From assembly GCA_963799395.1 (NCBI GenBank), contig CAWCWZ010000043.1, positions 62,001-126,000 on the forward strand: 64,000 bases of DNA. Direction: 5' to 3'. This DNA is from Bog-752 sp963799395 (GTDB taxonomy: Bacteria; Actinomycetota; Thermoleophilia; UBA2241). This document shows positions 9,716-20,769 of the stretch, piece after piece (positions within the stretch are counted from its first letter, which is position 1; each line of letters begins with the position of its first letter). The translations under genes were made by a program, and so were the position numbers. Below the pieces are notes generated by a model. The model saw only the letters and a list, made by a program, of their open reading frames with translations. It ran no database searches and had not been told where the DNA came from.

Positions 9716-10497
9716 CCGCCGCCTACGATCCGCTCGACGTCATCAGGGCCTACGAGGAGAACGCCGCCGCGGAGGACGCGGCGGAGACCGAGCGATCGCT
9801 CCGGGTAGAGCTGCCCCGGGAATTCATCCGGAAGTACATCCGGGAGTCCGACGTAGCTCTTGATGCCGGCGGAGGCACGGGGGCCAACGCCATCCTTATG
9901 GCCGGTCTCTGCCAGAGAGTGGTTCTGCTCGATCTGACGCCCGCCATCCTGGCTCTCTCCTCGAAGAACGTCTCGGCGGCGGGAGTGTCCGGAACGGTCG
10001 ACCTTGTTCAAGGCGACATCACCGATCTGAGTCGATTCGACGACGGCTCGTTCAGCTTTCTGCTGTGCGTTGGCGATGCGATCTCGTATGTCCTCGACAA
10101 GCGGTTCGAGGCGCTGCGCGAACTGGTGCGCGTCGGCCGCGAGGGATCGATCCTCATCGTCGGCTGCGATTCGAGGCTCGGGTTCCTGAGGTTGAAGCTG
10201 GCTCAGGGTGAGATCGACGAGGCCCTGGCGATCGCCGAGTCTGGTGAGTGCTTCTGCGGCATGGGACCGAGAACGCATCTCTACACGGTGGACGAGATGA
10301 CCGCGATGCTCGAGGCCGCGGGGTGCGACGTGCTCGAGATCGCGTCGACGCCGACGTTCGCGGACACGCTGGACGCCGACCAGTACTCGCCGCCGGCGGA
10401 GTGGGCGAAGTTGAAGGCTCTCGAACTGGAGATGTGCACACGCAACGAGCTCTTGGGCATGGGCCTGCATCTCCTGTTCGTGGCGAGGAAGCGATAG
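9712..10497 (+). CDS. SAM-dependent methyltransferase, class I
   Basis: Motif I ALDAGGGTGANAI binds S-adenosylmethionine. Motif II VVLLDLTP, a GDITDL acidic block, and FSFLLCVGDAISY follow in the class I order. Length is about 261 residues. No ATG or GTG lies at the right place; the first good codon is CTG 9712, overlapping the previous TGA and preceded by GAGGAG at 9701-9706, so an unusual CTG start or a base error is implied. The substrate is not predictable. The codon use is less extreme than in the chromosomal core genes, as in the small genes that follow. Confidence 0.8.
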   Translation: MTAAYDPLDVIRAYEENAAAEDAAETERSLRVELPREFIRKYIRESDVALDAGGGTGANAILMAGLCQRVVLLDLTPAILALSSKNVSAAGVSGTVDLVQGDITDLSRFDDGSFSFLLCVGDAISYVLDKRFEALRELVRVGREGSILIVGCDSRLGFLRLKLAQGEIDEALAIAESGECFCGMGPRTHLYTVDEMTAMLEAAGCDVLEIASTPTFADTLDADQYSPPAEWAKLKALELEMCTRNELLGMGLHLLFVARKR

Positions 10498-10520
10498 GCT
10501 GCTGCGACGGTGACTATTTC

Positions 10521-10981
10521 TCAGTGACGGAGGCCTGCGACGATCACGGCCCGCGTGTAGTGACCCGCATGGACGATGACCGCGGTGCCAAGCGAGGTCC
10601 AGTCTCTGCTGAAGATGAAGTAGTTCCGGGAGCGAGAGTCACCCTGAAGATGTCCTGCCCGACCGCCAGATTGACCCGCGCTACCACCTTACCGGCCTCT
10701 TGCCCGCCGGTGGCCTTCACCATGATGGTCACGCCGCCATACGAGTACGGTTCGACCACCAGCTTGCGGATGGTGGAGCCCGAGCCGATATTCACCTGGC
10801 CAAGACCGAAACCGTCGGGCAGCGGCGAAGGAGACGGCAGCCTCGTGATCATCCCGCCAGAGTCGGCGACGGCGATACCAAGCACCCCCGAAGCAGCGCG
10901 GGAGCTACCGCCGCACGCGGACAGGGCCACCATCAGCACTGCCGGCAGCACAAGGACCAGAACCATCCGCACCGGCTTCAT
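10521..10981 (-). CDS. Small lipoprotein, frame-broken
   Basis: The ATG at 10981 follows GAGGGG closely. A lipoprotein signal runs from MKPVRMVLVLVL to the lipobox LSAC (Cys at residue ~21), so the mature protein should be lipid-anchored outside the membrane. The rest is beta-rich (VVEPYSYGGVTIMVKATGG). After a frame change near 10630 the sequence continues SRNYFIFSRDWTSLG to the TGA at 10521-10523, which reads far better than the unshifted frame. The family is not recognised. Confidence 0.65.
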
Positions 10982-11101
10982 ACGCCCCTCCTCGTCTTGC
11001 ACCCGACATTCTAGACGCGTCCGTTGACGAGAAGGTTCGTCTGACCGAAGTCAGGATTGGTCTGCGGGGTGCCGGTCCCTATGCCCCCCTGTGAGGAGAG
11101 A

Positions 11102-11134
11102 GGGGTATAGCAACCGCCCCGAAAGTGAACACCC
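11102..11134 (+). repeat. 33-bp inverted repeat, left copy
   Basis: This matches 12511-12543 in inverted orientation at 32 of 33 positions (mismatch at 12533). The copy lies 66 bases upstream of the ATG at 11200. A partly self-complementary stretch (CTATGCCCC ... GGGGTATAG) precedes it. Confidence 0.9.
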
Positions 11135-11199
11135 ACGCCGCGTAGTCGGTCGTTTCCCTGTCGAGGGCACCCTATCCGGCGCGTGCTACACTTCTCGTA

Positions 11200-12204
11200 A
11201 TGTCACGGATTCGCCGGACAGCGCCCGCCGTGGACAAGGGCCGTCTCATGGGCCAGGTCGTCGCCGCAGCAATTGTCGTGCTGGTGGCAGCCGTTACCTG
11301 CGTGACTGTGAATGTCTTGCGGCACGAGGCATCTTCGGCCCTCTGGGGCATCTACAGCGTCGATCCCGGAAGAACCCTAATATCTCCCGACGGACACTGG
11401 CAGGCACGCCTGCTCGACGAGGGCTTCCTGCTCGATGACGAATGGAACAAGGTCCAAGTCAGGCCCAGCGGGACTGCCGCCTGGCGTGAGGTCGGGAGCA
11501 GCTACGACTGGGATGCCAGCATGCGCTGGTCCGGCAGCGCCCGGCTGGTTGTCTCCGACGAGGGCAGCCGCTACGCGATCGCTGTCGTCCCGGCCTACCG
11601 TCGGGCAGCGCCGAGCCTTCTTGCGCGTATCGCATCGCCCCTCATTGCGCCCTTCCTGCGCGGGATAGGACAGATAGTCGGTCTTGTCATCTTGATCGTC
11701 GGCCTGCTGAGTGTCTTTGCCATTCCGCCCTGGACCGACCGCATCGCCGCAAGGAAGCTCGTCAACGAAGTGCTCACCTGTCTTCGAGAAGGAGACACGT
11801 GGGCCGCCACGTCACTCGTCTGCAGCGACGATCCAGCGTTTCGCGCCCAGGCCACCCGACTCGAACAGTCACTCCGCATCTCGAAGTTGGCCCAGCTGTC
11901 CCGTAGCCGTCGAACCCGCGCCCACATTCTCACTCGGGTATCTCCGCAATCAAACGAACGCACAGCGTATGGTGTCGATGCCCAATTCCTCACGGAGGGC
12001 AAGCCGGCCCTTGTTGAACACGCAGTGATGGGCAATGAACCAGTTGATCAGACTGTCCTGCCTCCCGTTGTCTGTCGTGAGCGCGACGAAGGCGCCCGCT
12101 TCCGGTCTGCCGAAAGGCTGCTCTTTAGGTACGGCGCCTCGGTGGCGCCTTCGCCGCCTGGTAACCCCTTCTCGAAGATGGCGATGTCGAGCCTCATCGC
12201 CTGA
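11200..12204 (+). CDS. Uncharacterised membrane protein
   Basis: A TM helix at residues ~18-40 is followed by a beta-rich extracytoplasmic part with WGIYSVDPGRTLISPDGHWQ (residues ~48-67). A second long hydrophobic segment lies at ~150-180 and then a charged helical cytoplasmic tail. Base composition is visibly less GC-rich than in the flanking core genes. The 3' end overlaps a convergent lipoprotein gene, so the true stop may be earlier than 12204 (between about 11950 and 12030). The family is not recognised. Confidence 0.55.
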   Translation: MSRIRRTAPAVDKGRLMGQVVAAAIVVLVAAVTCVTVNVLRHEASSALWGIYSVDPGRTLISPDGHWQARLLDEGFLLDDEWNKVQVRPSGTAAWREVGSSYDWDASMRWSGSARLVVSDEGSRYAIAVVPAYRRAAPSLLARIASPLIAPFLRGIGQIVGLVILIVGLLSVFAIPPWTDRIAARKLVNEVLTCLREGDTWAATSLVCSDDPAFRAQATRLEQSLRISKLAQLSRSRRTRAHILTRVSPQSNERTAYGVDAQFLTEGKPALVEHAVMGNEPVDQTVLPPVVCRERDEGARFRSAERLLFRYGASVAPSPPGNPFSKMAMSSLIA

Positions 12205-12459
12205 GTGCTGCCGCACTCCGCCCAAGACGTGACTCCGTCACGATACGGGAGATTGGTGCGGAGATTCGCAATCTGCGCCGAGCTGGCCGAAGGTCTCAGA
12301 AACGCCACCACCGCCGCGTTGCGCACAGAGTCGGAGGCTAGCTGTATTCGAAGTAGCGATGAGGATTGGGAGCGGAGTTGGCTTGCCGCATGCACACATT
12401 CCAGCCACGACCACCAACCCCGACATGGCGAACAAGGCGAGAGTGAGCCGCCGGTGCAT
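11950..12459 (-). CDS. Small lipoprotein, broken by two frame changes
   Basis: ATG 12459 follows GGAGGG. The N terminus is a clear lipoprotein signal (MHRRLTLALFAMSGLVVV, lipobox AGMCAC). The remainder needs a frame change near 12345 and a second near 12130 that restores the first frame; the pieces RNAAVVAFLRPSASSAQIA, LDIAIFEKG and LINWFIAHHCVFNKG then join to a stop at 11950. The second right-hand repeat copy lies about 52 bases upstream, in the same orientation relative to this gene as the left copy is to the gene at 11200. The two genes are convergent with overlapping 3' ends. Confidence 0.45.
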
Positions 12460-12510
12460 CATCCCTCCGTACGATTCTCTCCAAAGGCTATCACACGGTG
12501 GTACGAGTGG

Positions 12511-12543
12511 GGGTGTTCACTTTCGGGGCGGTCGCTATACCCC
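12511..12543 (-). repeat. 33-bp inverted repeat, right copy
   Basis: This is the inverted partner of 11102-11134. It lies upstream of the minus-strand lipoprotein and 26 bases from the tRNA-Val gene. Both copies read 5' to 3' toward the gene they precede, so they could be a shared promoter element or the ends of a small mobile cassette. Confidence 0.9.
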
Positions 12544-12568
12544 CCCGGTGAGGTAGAGAGATCGAGGG

Positions 12569-12645
12569 TGGTGGGCGACGTTGGAATTGAACCAACGACC
12601 TCCAGCTTGTCGAGCTGGCGCTCTACGCAACTGAGCTAGTCGCCC
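12569..12645 (-). tRNA. tRNA-Val (anticodon GAC), with encoded CCA
   Basis: All four stems pair perfectly: acceptor GGGCGAC/GTCGCCC, D stem GCTC/GAGC, anticodon stem CCAGC/GCTGG, T stem GTTGG/CCAAC with loop TTCAATT. The anticodon loop is TCGACAA, giving anticodon GAC (valine). Position 33 is C instead of the near-universal U, either a real variant or a base error. The discriminator is A and CCA is encoded (12569-12571). Total length is 77 nt. Confidence 0.93.
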
Positions 12646-12772
12646 ACGAGAGTACAGGATTATAGCAGACGACTGAGGGCTCGCCAGCGTGTTCCGGCCG
12701 ACCGTCGCCGGACTCGCAGTGAGCACCGCTCGGGGTCTTCGCCCGGCTCGCCGGCGCGAGTAGACTGCGGCC

Positions 12773-13570
12773 ATGAGCCCAAGCCGCCCATCCTGCCACT
12801 CACGCTCGACCCTGACGCTCGCGACAGTGCTCCTCGCGGCGCTCGCGGCGGGCGCGGCCGGCTGTGGGGCGACTGCCCCGCAGCCGGCCGCGCCCGCCGC
12901 GACGACTCCCGCGCCGGCCCTCTCCCCCACCACCGCACGGAGCCCCGCCGCGCCGAGTGCCGTCTCGCCCACACCGACACCGGCGGTGCCCGCGCGTTTC
13001 GCCTGGTCGGTCGCGGTCCTCGGCCCGGCGCGGCGCGCGGCGATGATCCGGTCGGGTTCGTGGACGCCGCGCTGCCCGGTCGCGCTCGACGACCTGCGTC
13101 TGGTTTCTCTCACGTACTGGGGGTTCGACGGCCGGCCCCACGTGGGCCGGCTGGTCGTCAACCGCGACGCCGTCGGCGCGATCGTCGGCGCGCTGCACCG
13201 CCTCTACCTGGTCCACTTTCCCATCCGCCGCATGGTGCCGGTCGACGCCTACGGGGCGAGCGACGAGCGCTCCATGGAGGCCGACAACACATCGGCCTAC
13301 AACGGACGCCTCGTGGCCGGCTCGACCGTGTGGTCACAGCACGCCTACGGGCGGGCGATCGACATTGACCCGCTCGAGAACCCCGAGATCCAGGACGGGA
13401 AGGTGTTCCCGGCAACGGCCGGACGCTATGTCGACCGCACCCTGGGCCTGCCGGGCATGATCGTCGCCGGCGGGCCGGCGGTGCGCGCCTTCGCCGCCTA
13501 CGGCTGGGGCTGGGGCGGCTCCTGGCACTCCCTCAAGGACTACCAGCACTTCTCGGCGACCGGCACCTGA
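12773..13570 (+). CDS. M15-family D-Ala-D-Ala carboxypeptidase-like lipoprotein
   Basis: A signal peptide with a lipobox-like AAGCG (Cys at residue ~26) is followed by a Pro/Ala/Thr linker to about residue 75. The C-terminal catalytic domain has the zinc signature SQHAYGRAIDID (His and Asp) and WHSLKDYQHFS (second His), as in M15/VanY peptidases that cut D-Ala-D-Ala in peptidoglycan. Length is 265 residues. It is a lone gene: a tRNA lies upstream on the other strand and a strong hairpin directly downstream. Confidence 0.85.
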   Translation: MSPSRPSCHSRSTLTLATVLLAALAAGAAGCGATAPQPAAPAATTPAPALSPTTARSPAAPSAVSPTPTPAVPARFAWSVAVLGPARRAAMIRSGSWTPRCPVALDDLRLVSLTYWGFDGRPHVGRLVVNRDAVGAIVGALHRLYLVHFPIRRMVPVDAYGASDERSMEADNTSAYNGRLVAGSTVWSQHAYGRAIDIDPLENPEIQDGKVFPATAGRYVDRTLGLPGMIVAGGPAVRAFAAYGWGWGGSWHSLKDYQHFSATGT

Positions 13571-13571
13571 T

Positions 13572-13604
13572 GACGGCGGGCGGGCCGGCGGCCCGCCCGC
13601 CGTC
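13572..13604. terminator. Bidirectional GC hairpin between convergent genes
   Basis: A perfect 15-bp stem (13572-13586 with 13590-13604) has a 3-base loop. It starts one base after the M15 stop and lies 22 bases from the convergent GNAT stop, so it can end both transcripts. Confidence 0.7.
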
Positions 13605-13625
13605 CGCCTCTCCCCAGCCCGTCCC

Positions 13626-14132
13626 TCAGCGCCGCTCCTCGACGACGAGCTCCATGAGCAGCGCGTCGCGCCAGCCGGCGTCGGCCGTGCGCTCGTAGGC
13701 CCGCATGGTCCCGACGCGCCGGAATCCGAGGCGCTCGTAGACGTGGATGGCGCGCTCGTTCGCTGCCGCCGGATCGACGGTGAGACGGTGGTGCCCGCGG
13801 CACCGGGTGAGGTACGAGATCAGGGTGCGCATGGCGTCGCTGCCCACCCCGCGATCCTGCCAGGCGTCGGCGACGAAGATGTCGATGGCCGCGTTGTGGT
13901 AGTCGGGGTCGGTCTCCTCGTGGAACTGGATGGAGCCGACGGTCTCGCCGTCGACGATGATGGCAAAGACGGTGGCGCCCTCCTCCGTGACCCGCTCCCA
14001 CTCGGCGCGCCGCCACCAGGCGGCGACGCCGGGCTCGACGAGTATGGCGAGCAGCGCCGCGGCGTCGTCGTCGGTCGCCGGGCGCAGCACGACGTGGTCG
14101 CCGTGCAGGATGGGGACGGCGGAGTCGCTCAC
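13626..14132 (-). CDS. GNAT acetyltransferase (AAC(6')-like)
   Basis: This GCN5-type enzyme begins with HGDHVVLRPATDDDAAALL. The CoA-binding block is DAWQDRGVGSDAMRTLISYL, followed by VDPAAANERAIHVYERLGF, the usual motif B. Length is 168 residues. The GTG at 14132 overlaps the prfB TGA (GTGA, 14129-14132), so it is translated behind release factor 2. The layout resembles aminoglycoside 6'-acetyltransferases, but the acceptor cannot be read from sequence. Confidence 0.85.
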   Translation of the reverse strand: MSDSAVPILHGDHVVLRPATDDDAAALLAILVEPGVAAWWRRAEWERVTEEGATVFAIIVDGETVGSIQFHEETDPDYHNAAIDIFVADAWQDRGVGSDAMRTLISYLTRCRGHHRLTVDPAAANERAIHVYERLGFRRVGTMRAYERTADAGWRDALLMELVVEERR

Positions 14133-15290
14133 CCGCGCTTCTGGAGCTCGTTGCCGGCGCGCCACATGAGGAAGGCGTGGACGAACGGGTCGAGCTCGCC
14201 GTCGAGCACCGACTGCGTGTTGCCGGTCTCGTGGTCGGTGCGCAGGTCCTTGACCATCTGGTAGGGATGCAGCACGTAGCTGCGGATCTGCGAGCCGAAG
14301 TTCACGTCGAGCTGCTGGCCGCGCTCGCGGGCGAGCTCCTCGGCCCGCTTGCGCTCTTCGAGCTCGAGCAGGCGCGACTTGAGCATCCGCATGGCCGTCG
14401 CCCGGTTCGAGATCTGCGAGCGTTCGTTCTGACACTGCACGACGATGCCCGTGGGGACGTGCGTGATGCGCACCGCCGAGCTGGTCTTGTTGACGTGCTG
14501 GCCGCCGGCGCCGCTCGAGCGGTAGGTGTCGACCCGCAGGTCGTCCTCGTCGATATCGATCTCGACGTCGTCGCTGACGAGCGGGCTCACCTCGACGGCG
14601 GCGAAGCTCGTGTGGCGCCGGTTGGCCGAGTCGAAGGGGCTCATGCGCACGAGGCGGTGGACGCCCTTCTCGGAGGCCAGCAGGCCGTAGGCGTTCTCGC
14701 CTTCGACCGTGATCGTCGCGCTCGTGATGCCGGCCTCGCCGCCTTCCTGCACGTCGTTCACCTCGACCTTGAAGCCGCGGTTCTCGAACCAGCGCAGGTA
14801 CATGCGCAGCAGCATCTCGGCCCAGTCCTGGGATTCGGTGCCGCCGGCGCCGGGATGGATGGTGAGGATGGCGCCGCCCTCGTCGTAGCGGCCGCTGAAG
14901 AAGCGCTGTTCCTCGCCGCGATCGAGCTCGCCCTCGAGAGCCGTCAGGCCGCGCGCGAGCTCGGCGAACAGCGGCTCGTCGACCTCGTCGCCGGCGAGCT
15001 CCTCGCGGATGAGCTGCTCGGTGGCCTCGAGGTCACCGAAGCGCTCTTCGAGCGAGGCGCAGTCGTCGAGGCGGCGCTTGAGACGGCTGTACCGGGCCGA
15101 CGTGCGTTGCGCCGCCTCGGCATCGTCCCAGAAGTCGGCGGCGCGCATGCGCTCTTCGAGCGCGGCGATGTCGGCGGTCAGGCGAGGGGGGTCAAAGATA
15201 GCTCCGCAGCCAGCTGAGGCGCTCGGAGGCGCCGCGCAGCCGCTCGCGGAGCGAGTCGAGCTCGTCGAATGCGTCGGGCACGGTAGTCAT
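14129..15290 (-). CDS. prfB: Peptide chain release factor 2, with +1 programmed frameshift
   Basis: It ends translation at UGA and UAA. It starts at ATG 15290 (MTTVPDAFDELDSL); codon 33 is an in-frame TGA (15192-15194) within CTTTGAC, the conserved autoregulatory slip site. After a +1 shift the frame continues DPPRLTADIAALEERM to the stop at 14129. RF2-specific SPF (RMSPFDSANRR) and the catalytic GGQ (GAGGQHVNKT) are present. Length is about 386 residues. When RF2 is scarce, slow termination at UGA allows the shift and more RF2 is made. It is followed by a coupled GNAT gene. Confidence 0.97.
15191..15197 (-). promoter_or_regulatory. RF2 +1 recoding site (CTTTGAC)
   Basis: On the minus strand the codons read TAT CTT TGA C, preceded by GGAG four to seven bases before the CTT, the internal Shine-Dalgarno-like stimulator. 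This matches the established prfB mechanism and explains why the gene is split between two frames. Confidence 0.95.
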
Positions 15291-15376
15291 GATCTGGCAG
15301 TATACCGCACTCCCCGGGACCACCGGCGAGGCTCCATCCGCCCGCGGACCGGCCCGGTGCCGGGCGGCAGACGACG

Positions 15377-17257
15377 GTGCCGGAACGTCTAATTTTCGCC
15401 GACGCTCTCTTGCCGGAGGCCCTCTCGGCCGATGATACGAGTACCGTGATCGACGAACATCGCAACGATCAGACACTGACCGCGGCGACGGCGCGCGCGC
15501 ACGAGGGCGTGAGCGTCGGCGTCGTGCTGTGCGACGCCGCCGGCCATGCCCTGCACATCGACGACGCCGCCGCCGCCCTGATCGGCCTCGACTCGGGCTC
15601 CGGCGCCACCGAACGCCTGCGCGCCTGGCAGCGCTTCGAGCCGCTGCTGCTCGACGACCAGGGCGCGCCGCTCGGCGTCGAGCGCTTTCCGGCCCGCCTC
15701 GTGGCCGCCAGCGGTCTGGCCGTGCACGATGTGATTCTCGTGCTGCCGGCCTCCGCGACCTCCCCCGCCCACCGCCTGCAGATCACCGCCGAGCCACTGC
15801 GCACCGGCAGCAACGGAGACTTTGCGGGGATCGTCGTCGTGCTCGTCGACGTGACCGACGACGTGACCGACGACTCGAGCTCGGCGCGGCCGGCGGGAGC
15901 GCCGGCCGGCGCTCCCGCCGGCCGCGCCGAGCTCGAGTCCCACCTCGTGCGCCTGGTCGGCGCGTCGCAGCGCGAGCAGCGCGGCTTCGCCACGCTGGCC
16001 CTGGGGATCGACCGCTTCAAGAACGTCCACGACTCACTCGGCCACGAGGCGACCGAGAAGCTCGAATGGCAGGTCGCCGGTCTCCTGCAGCGCGACCTGC
16101 GCGACGAGGACTTCGTGGCGCGCACCGGCGAGGGCGACTTCTTCCTCCTGCTGGCCGGCACCCAGACCTCGAACGACGTCGCCCGCGCCGTGGAGCGCAT
16201 CAAGGCCGCCTTCGACCGGCGCTGGGAGACCGGCGAGCGCGAGATCTTCCTCACGCCGAGCATCGGCATCGCCATCTTCCCCTCCGACGGCGCCGACGGT
16301 GAGGCGCTGCTGCGCAACGCCGCCAAGGCCATGCGCCGGGCGCAGACCGCCGGCGGCAATACCTGGCAGTTCTTCCACGAGGGCCTCGACCCCGTCACGA
16401 GCGAGCGCCTCGGCCTCGAGAGCGCCCTGCACCGGGCGCTCGAGCTCCAGCACTTCATCCTCGACTTCCAGCCCCAGATCGACAGCTACAGCGGAGGAGT
16501 CGTGGGCGTCGAGGCGCTGCTGCGCTGGAAGGACCCCGTCCGCGGCATCATCCCGCCCGGCCAGTTCATCCCGCTCGCCGAGGAGACCGGCCTGATGCTG
16601 CCGATCGGCGCCTGGGTGCTCGACGCCGCCTGCCGCCAGGCGATCCTCTGGAACCCGGGCGCCTCCGACTCCGACGGCGGCGTGCGCATGGCGGTCAACA
16701 TCTCGCCGCGCCAGTTCGAACAGCAGGACATCGTGGGACTGGTGCGCAAGACGCTCGGCGAGACCGGCCTGGCGCCGCACCTGCTCGAGATCGAGATCAC
16801 CGAATCGATGGCCATCCAGGACCCGGAGCGCACGATCGCCCTGCTGAACGGCCTCAAGCAGCTCGGCGTGCGGGTCGCGCTCGACGACTTCGGCACCGGC
16901 TACTCGTCGCTGTCACACCTCGCGCGACTGCCGATCGACACCGTCAAGATCGACCGCAGCTTCGTCATGAACCTCGAAGAGGCGCACGAGCACGTCGTCA
17001 TCGCCACGTCGGTCATCGCTCTGGGTCACCGCTTGGGGCTCACGGTCATCGCCGAGGGCGTCGAGACCCACGAACAGGCGGCCTTCCTGGGCGCCGAGTC
17101 GTGCGACGTGCTGCAGGGATTCCTGTTCAGCAAGCCCGTGCCGCCCGAGAAGTGCTCCGACCTGCTCGGCGGCGAGGCGGCTTTCGCCGCCATGCTCGAA
17201 GAGGCCGCCGGGCGGCTCGCCGCTCTCATGGGCAAGGGCGGGTTCGGCGCTCAATAG
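15377..17257 (+). CDS. GGDEF-EAL cyclic-di-GMP protein with PAS-like N terminus
   Basis: Residues ~45-160 look like a PAS sensor (GVVLCDAAGHALHIDDAA). Residues ~190-350 form a GGDEF domain whose active site reads GEGDF instead of GGDEF, so cyclase activity is doubtful. Residues ~365-610 form an EAL phosphodiesterase domain with VEALLRW, NISPRQF, EITES, LDDFGTGYSSL, KIDRSFV and EGVET, all expected for an active enzyme degrading c-di-GMP. There is no transmembrane segment, so it is cytoplasmic. Start GTG 15377 is the longest; GTG near 15446 is an alternative. The linker between PAS and GGDEF contains a 68-bp perfect palindrome. Confidence 0.92.
   Translation: MPERLIFADALLPEALSADDTSTVIDEHRNDQTLTAATARAHEGVSVGVVLCDAAGHALHIDDAAAALIGLDSGSGATERLRAWQRFEPLLLDDQGAPLGVERFPARLVAASGLAVHDVILVLPASATSPAHRLQITAEPLRTGSNGDFAGIVVVLVDVTDDVTDDSSSARPAGAPAGAPAGRAELESHLVRLVGASQREQRGFATLALGIDRFKNVHDSLGHEATEKLEWQVAGLLQRDLRDEDFVARTGEGDFFLLLAGTQTSNDVARAVERIKAAFDRRWETGEREIFLTPSIGIAIFPSDGADGEALLRNAAKAMRRAQTAGGNTWQFFHEGLDPVTSERLGLESALHRALELQHFILDFQPQIDSYSGGVVGVEALLRWKDPVRGIIPPGQFIPLAEETGLMLPIGAWVLDAACRQAILWNPGASDSDGGVRMAVNISPRQFEQQDIVGLVRKTLGETGLAPHLLEIEITESMAIQDPERTIALLNGLKQLGVRVALDDFGTGYSSLSHLARLPIDTVKIDRSFVMNLEEAHEHVVIATSVIALGHRLGLTVIAEGVETHEQAAFLGAESCDVLQGFLFSKPVPPEKCSDLLGGEAAFAAMLEEAAGRLAALMGKGGFGAQ
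15872..15939. repeat. 68-bp perfect palindrome, no spacer
   Basis: Bases 15872-15905 are the exact reverse complement of 15906-15939, with nothing between the arms. It encodes an Ala/Pro/Gly-rich linker (ARPAGAPAGAPAGRAELES) between the PAS-like and GGDEF domains. Spacer-free palindromes of this length are usually unstable in bacteria. Confidence 0.95.
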
Positions 17258-17286
17258 CGCCCCGGCGAGCGCAGCTCGCCCGATCC

Positions 17287-19942
<2,656 letters not shown>

Positions 19943-20050
19943 GGGCTTTCCTGACTTGCTCGATCGTTCCGGTTCGCTCAGGCTCCAGAGTACCCTATCG
20001 GCGGACCGACCGTGAGCGTCCGCGGGCGATCCTGCCGCCGCTGTCGGCGC

Positions 20051-20081
20051 GCACCGCGGCCGCCGGCCGCGGCCGCGGTGC
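20051..20081 (-). terminator. GC hairpin after hpf
   Basis: Arms 20051-20062 and 20070-20081 pair perfectly (12 bp) around a 7-base loop. It lies about 15 bases downstream of the hpf stop and before secA, and could attenuate or end the hpf transcript. Confidence 0.5.
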
Positions 20082-20096
20082 CAACCGCGGCATCGG

Positions 20097-20756
20097 CTAC
20101 TTTCGGACGGGCTCGATCAGACCGTAGTGACCGTCGTTGCGCCGGTAGACGACGTTCGTGTCGTTGGTCTCGGCGTTCGTGAACACGAAGAAGCTGTGTC
20201 CGATCAGCTCGAGCTGCAGGGTCGCTTCGTCGACCGACATGGGCTTGAGGGCGAACTGCTTGCTCTTGACCACGCGGGGCTCGTCTGAGTGGTTGTCGTC
20301 GGGGGCGCCGAAGGCGGCCGCCACGGCCACCGGCTGGGGCGCCGCCAGCAGCTCCTCGGCCAAGGCGGCGGCCTCGTTGGCGACGGCGTCGGCGGGGAGC
20401 TCCGCCGGAGGGACGGCCTTGGCCGCCGTGTGCCGCAAGGCCTTGTGGTGCACCTTGTCGTGGTACTTCTTGGCCTGGCGCTGGAGCTTTTCGGTCACCA
20501 GGTCGATCGAGGCGTACATGTCGGGCGACGACTCCCGGGCGCGCATCACCGGGCCACGCGTGAACACGGTCGCCTCGGCGACCTGCGAGTCGGCGCTGGT
20601 GTGGCCTTTCTCGACGATGAGCTCGAGCTCGACCCGAGTGACCTCGTCGATGTGTCGTTCGCTCAGCACACGGTGAAGCTTGGCGAGCTTCTCCTCGGCG
20701 TAGTCCCGCAGCGGTTCGCTGACGACCACGTGGCGACCCTTGACCTGGATCTTCAT
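20097..20756 (-). CDS. hpf: Ribosome hibernation promoting factor, long form
   Basis: The N-terminal domain (residues 1-105: KIQVKGRHVVVSEPLRDYAE, DMYASIDLVTEKLQRQAKKY) binds the 30S decoding site. A variable Ala/Pro linker follows. The C-terminal domain (~155-219: KSKQFALKPMSVDEATLQL, GHSFFVFTNAETNDTNVVYR) mediates 100S ribosome dimers. Length 219 residues is typical of the long form. The ATG at 20756 is preceded by GGAG about 10 bases upstream. It sits between comFC and secA. Confidence 0.95.
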   Translation of the reverse strand: MKIQVKGRHVVVSEPLRDYAEEKLAKLHRVLSERHIDEVTRVELELIVEKGHTSADSQVAEATVFTRGPVMRARESSPDMYASIDLVTEKLQRQAKKYHDKVHHKALRHTAAKAVPPAELPADAVANEAAALAEELLAAPQPVAVAAAFGAPDDNHSDEPRVVKSKQFALKPMSVDEATLQLELIGHSFFVFTNAETNDTNVVYRRNDGHYGLIEPVRK

Positions 20757-20769
20757 GAAGGCGGCTCCT

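Noticed and set aside
11102..12543. An insertion sequence with a transposase
   Set aside because: Inverted repeats are present but neither enclosed gene resembles a transposase and no target duplication is evident.
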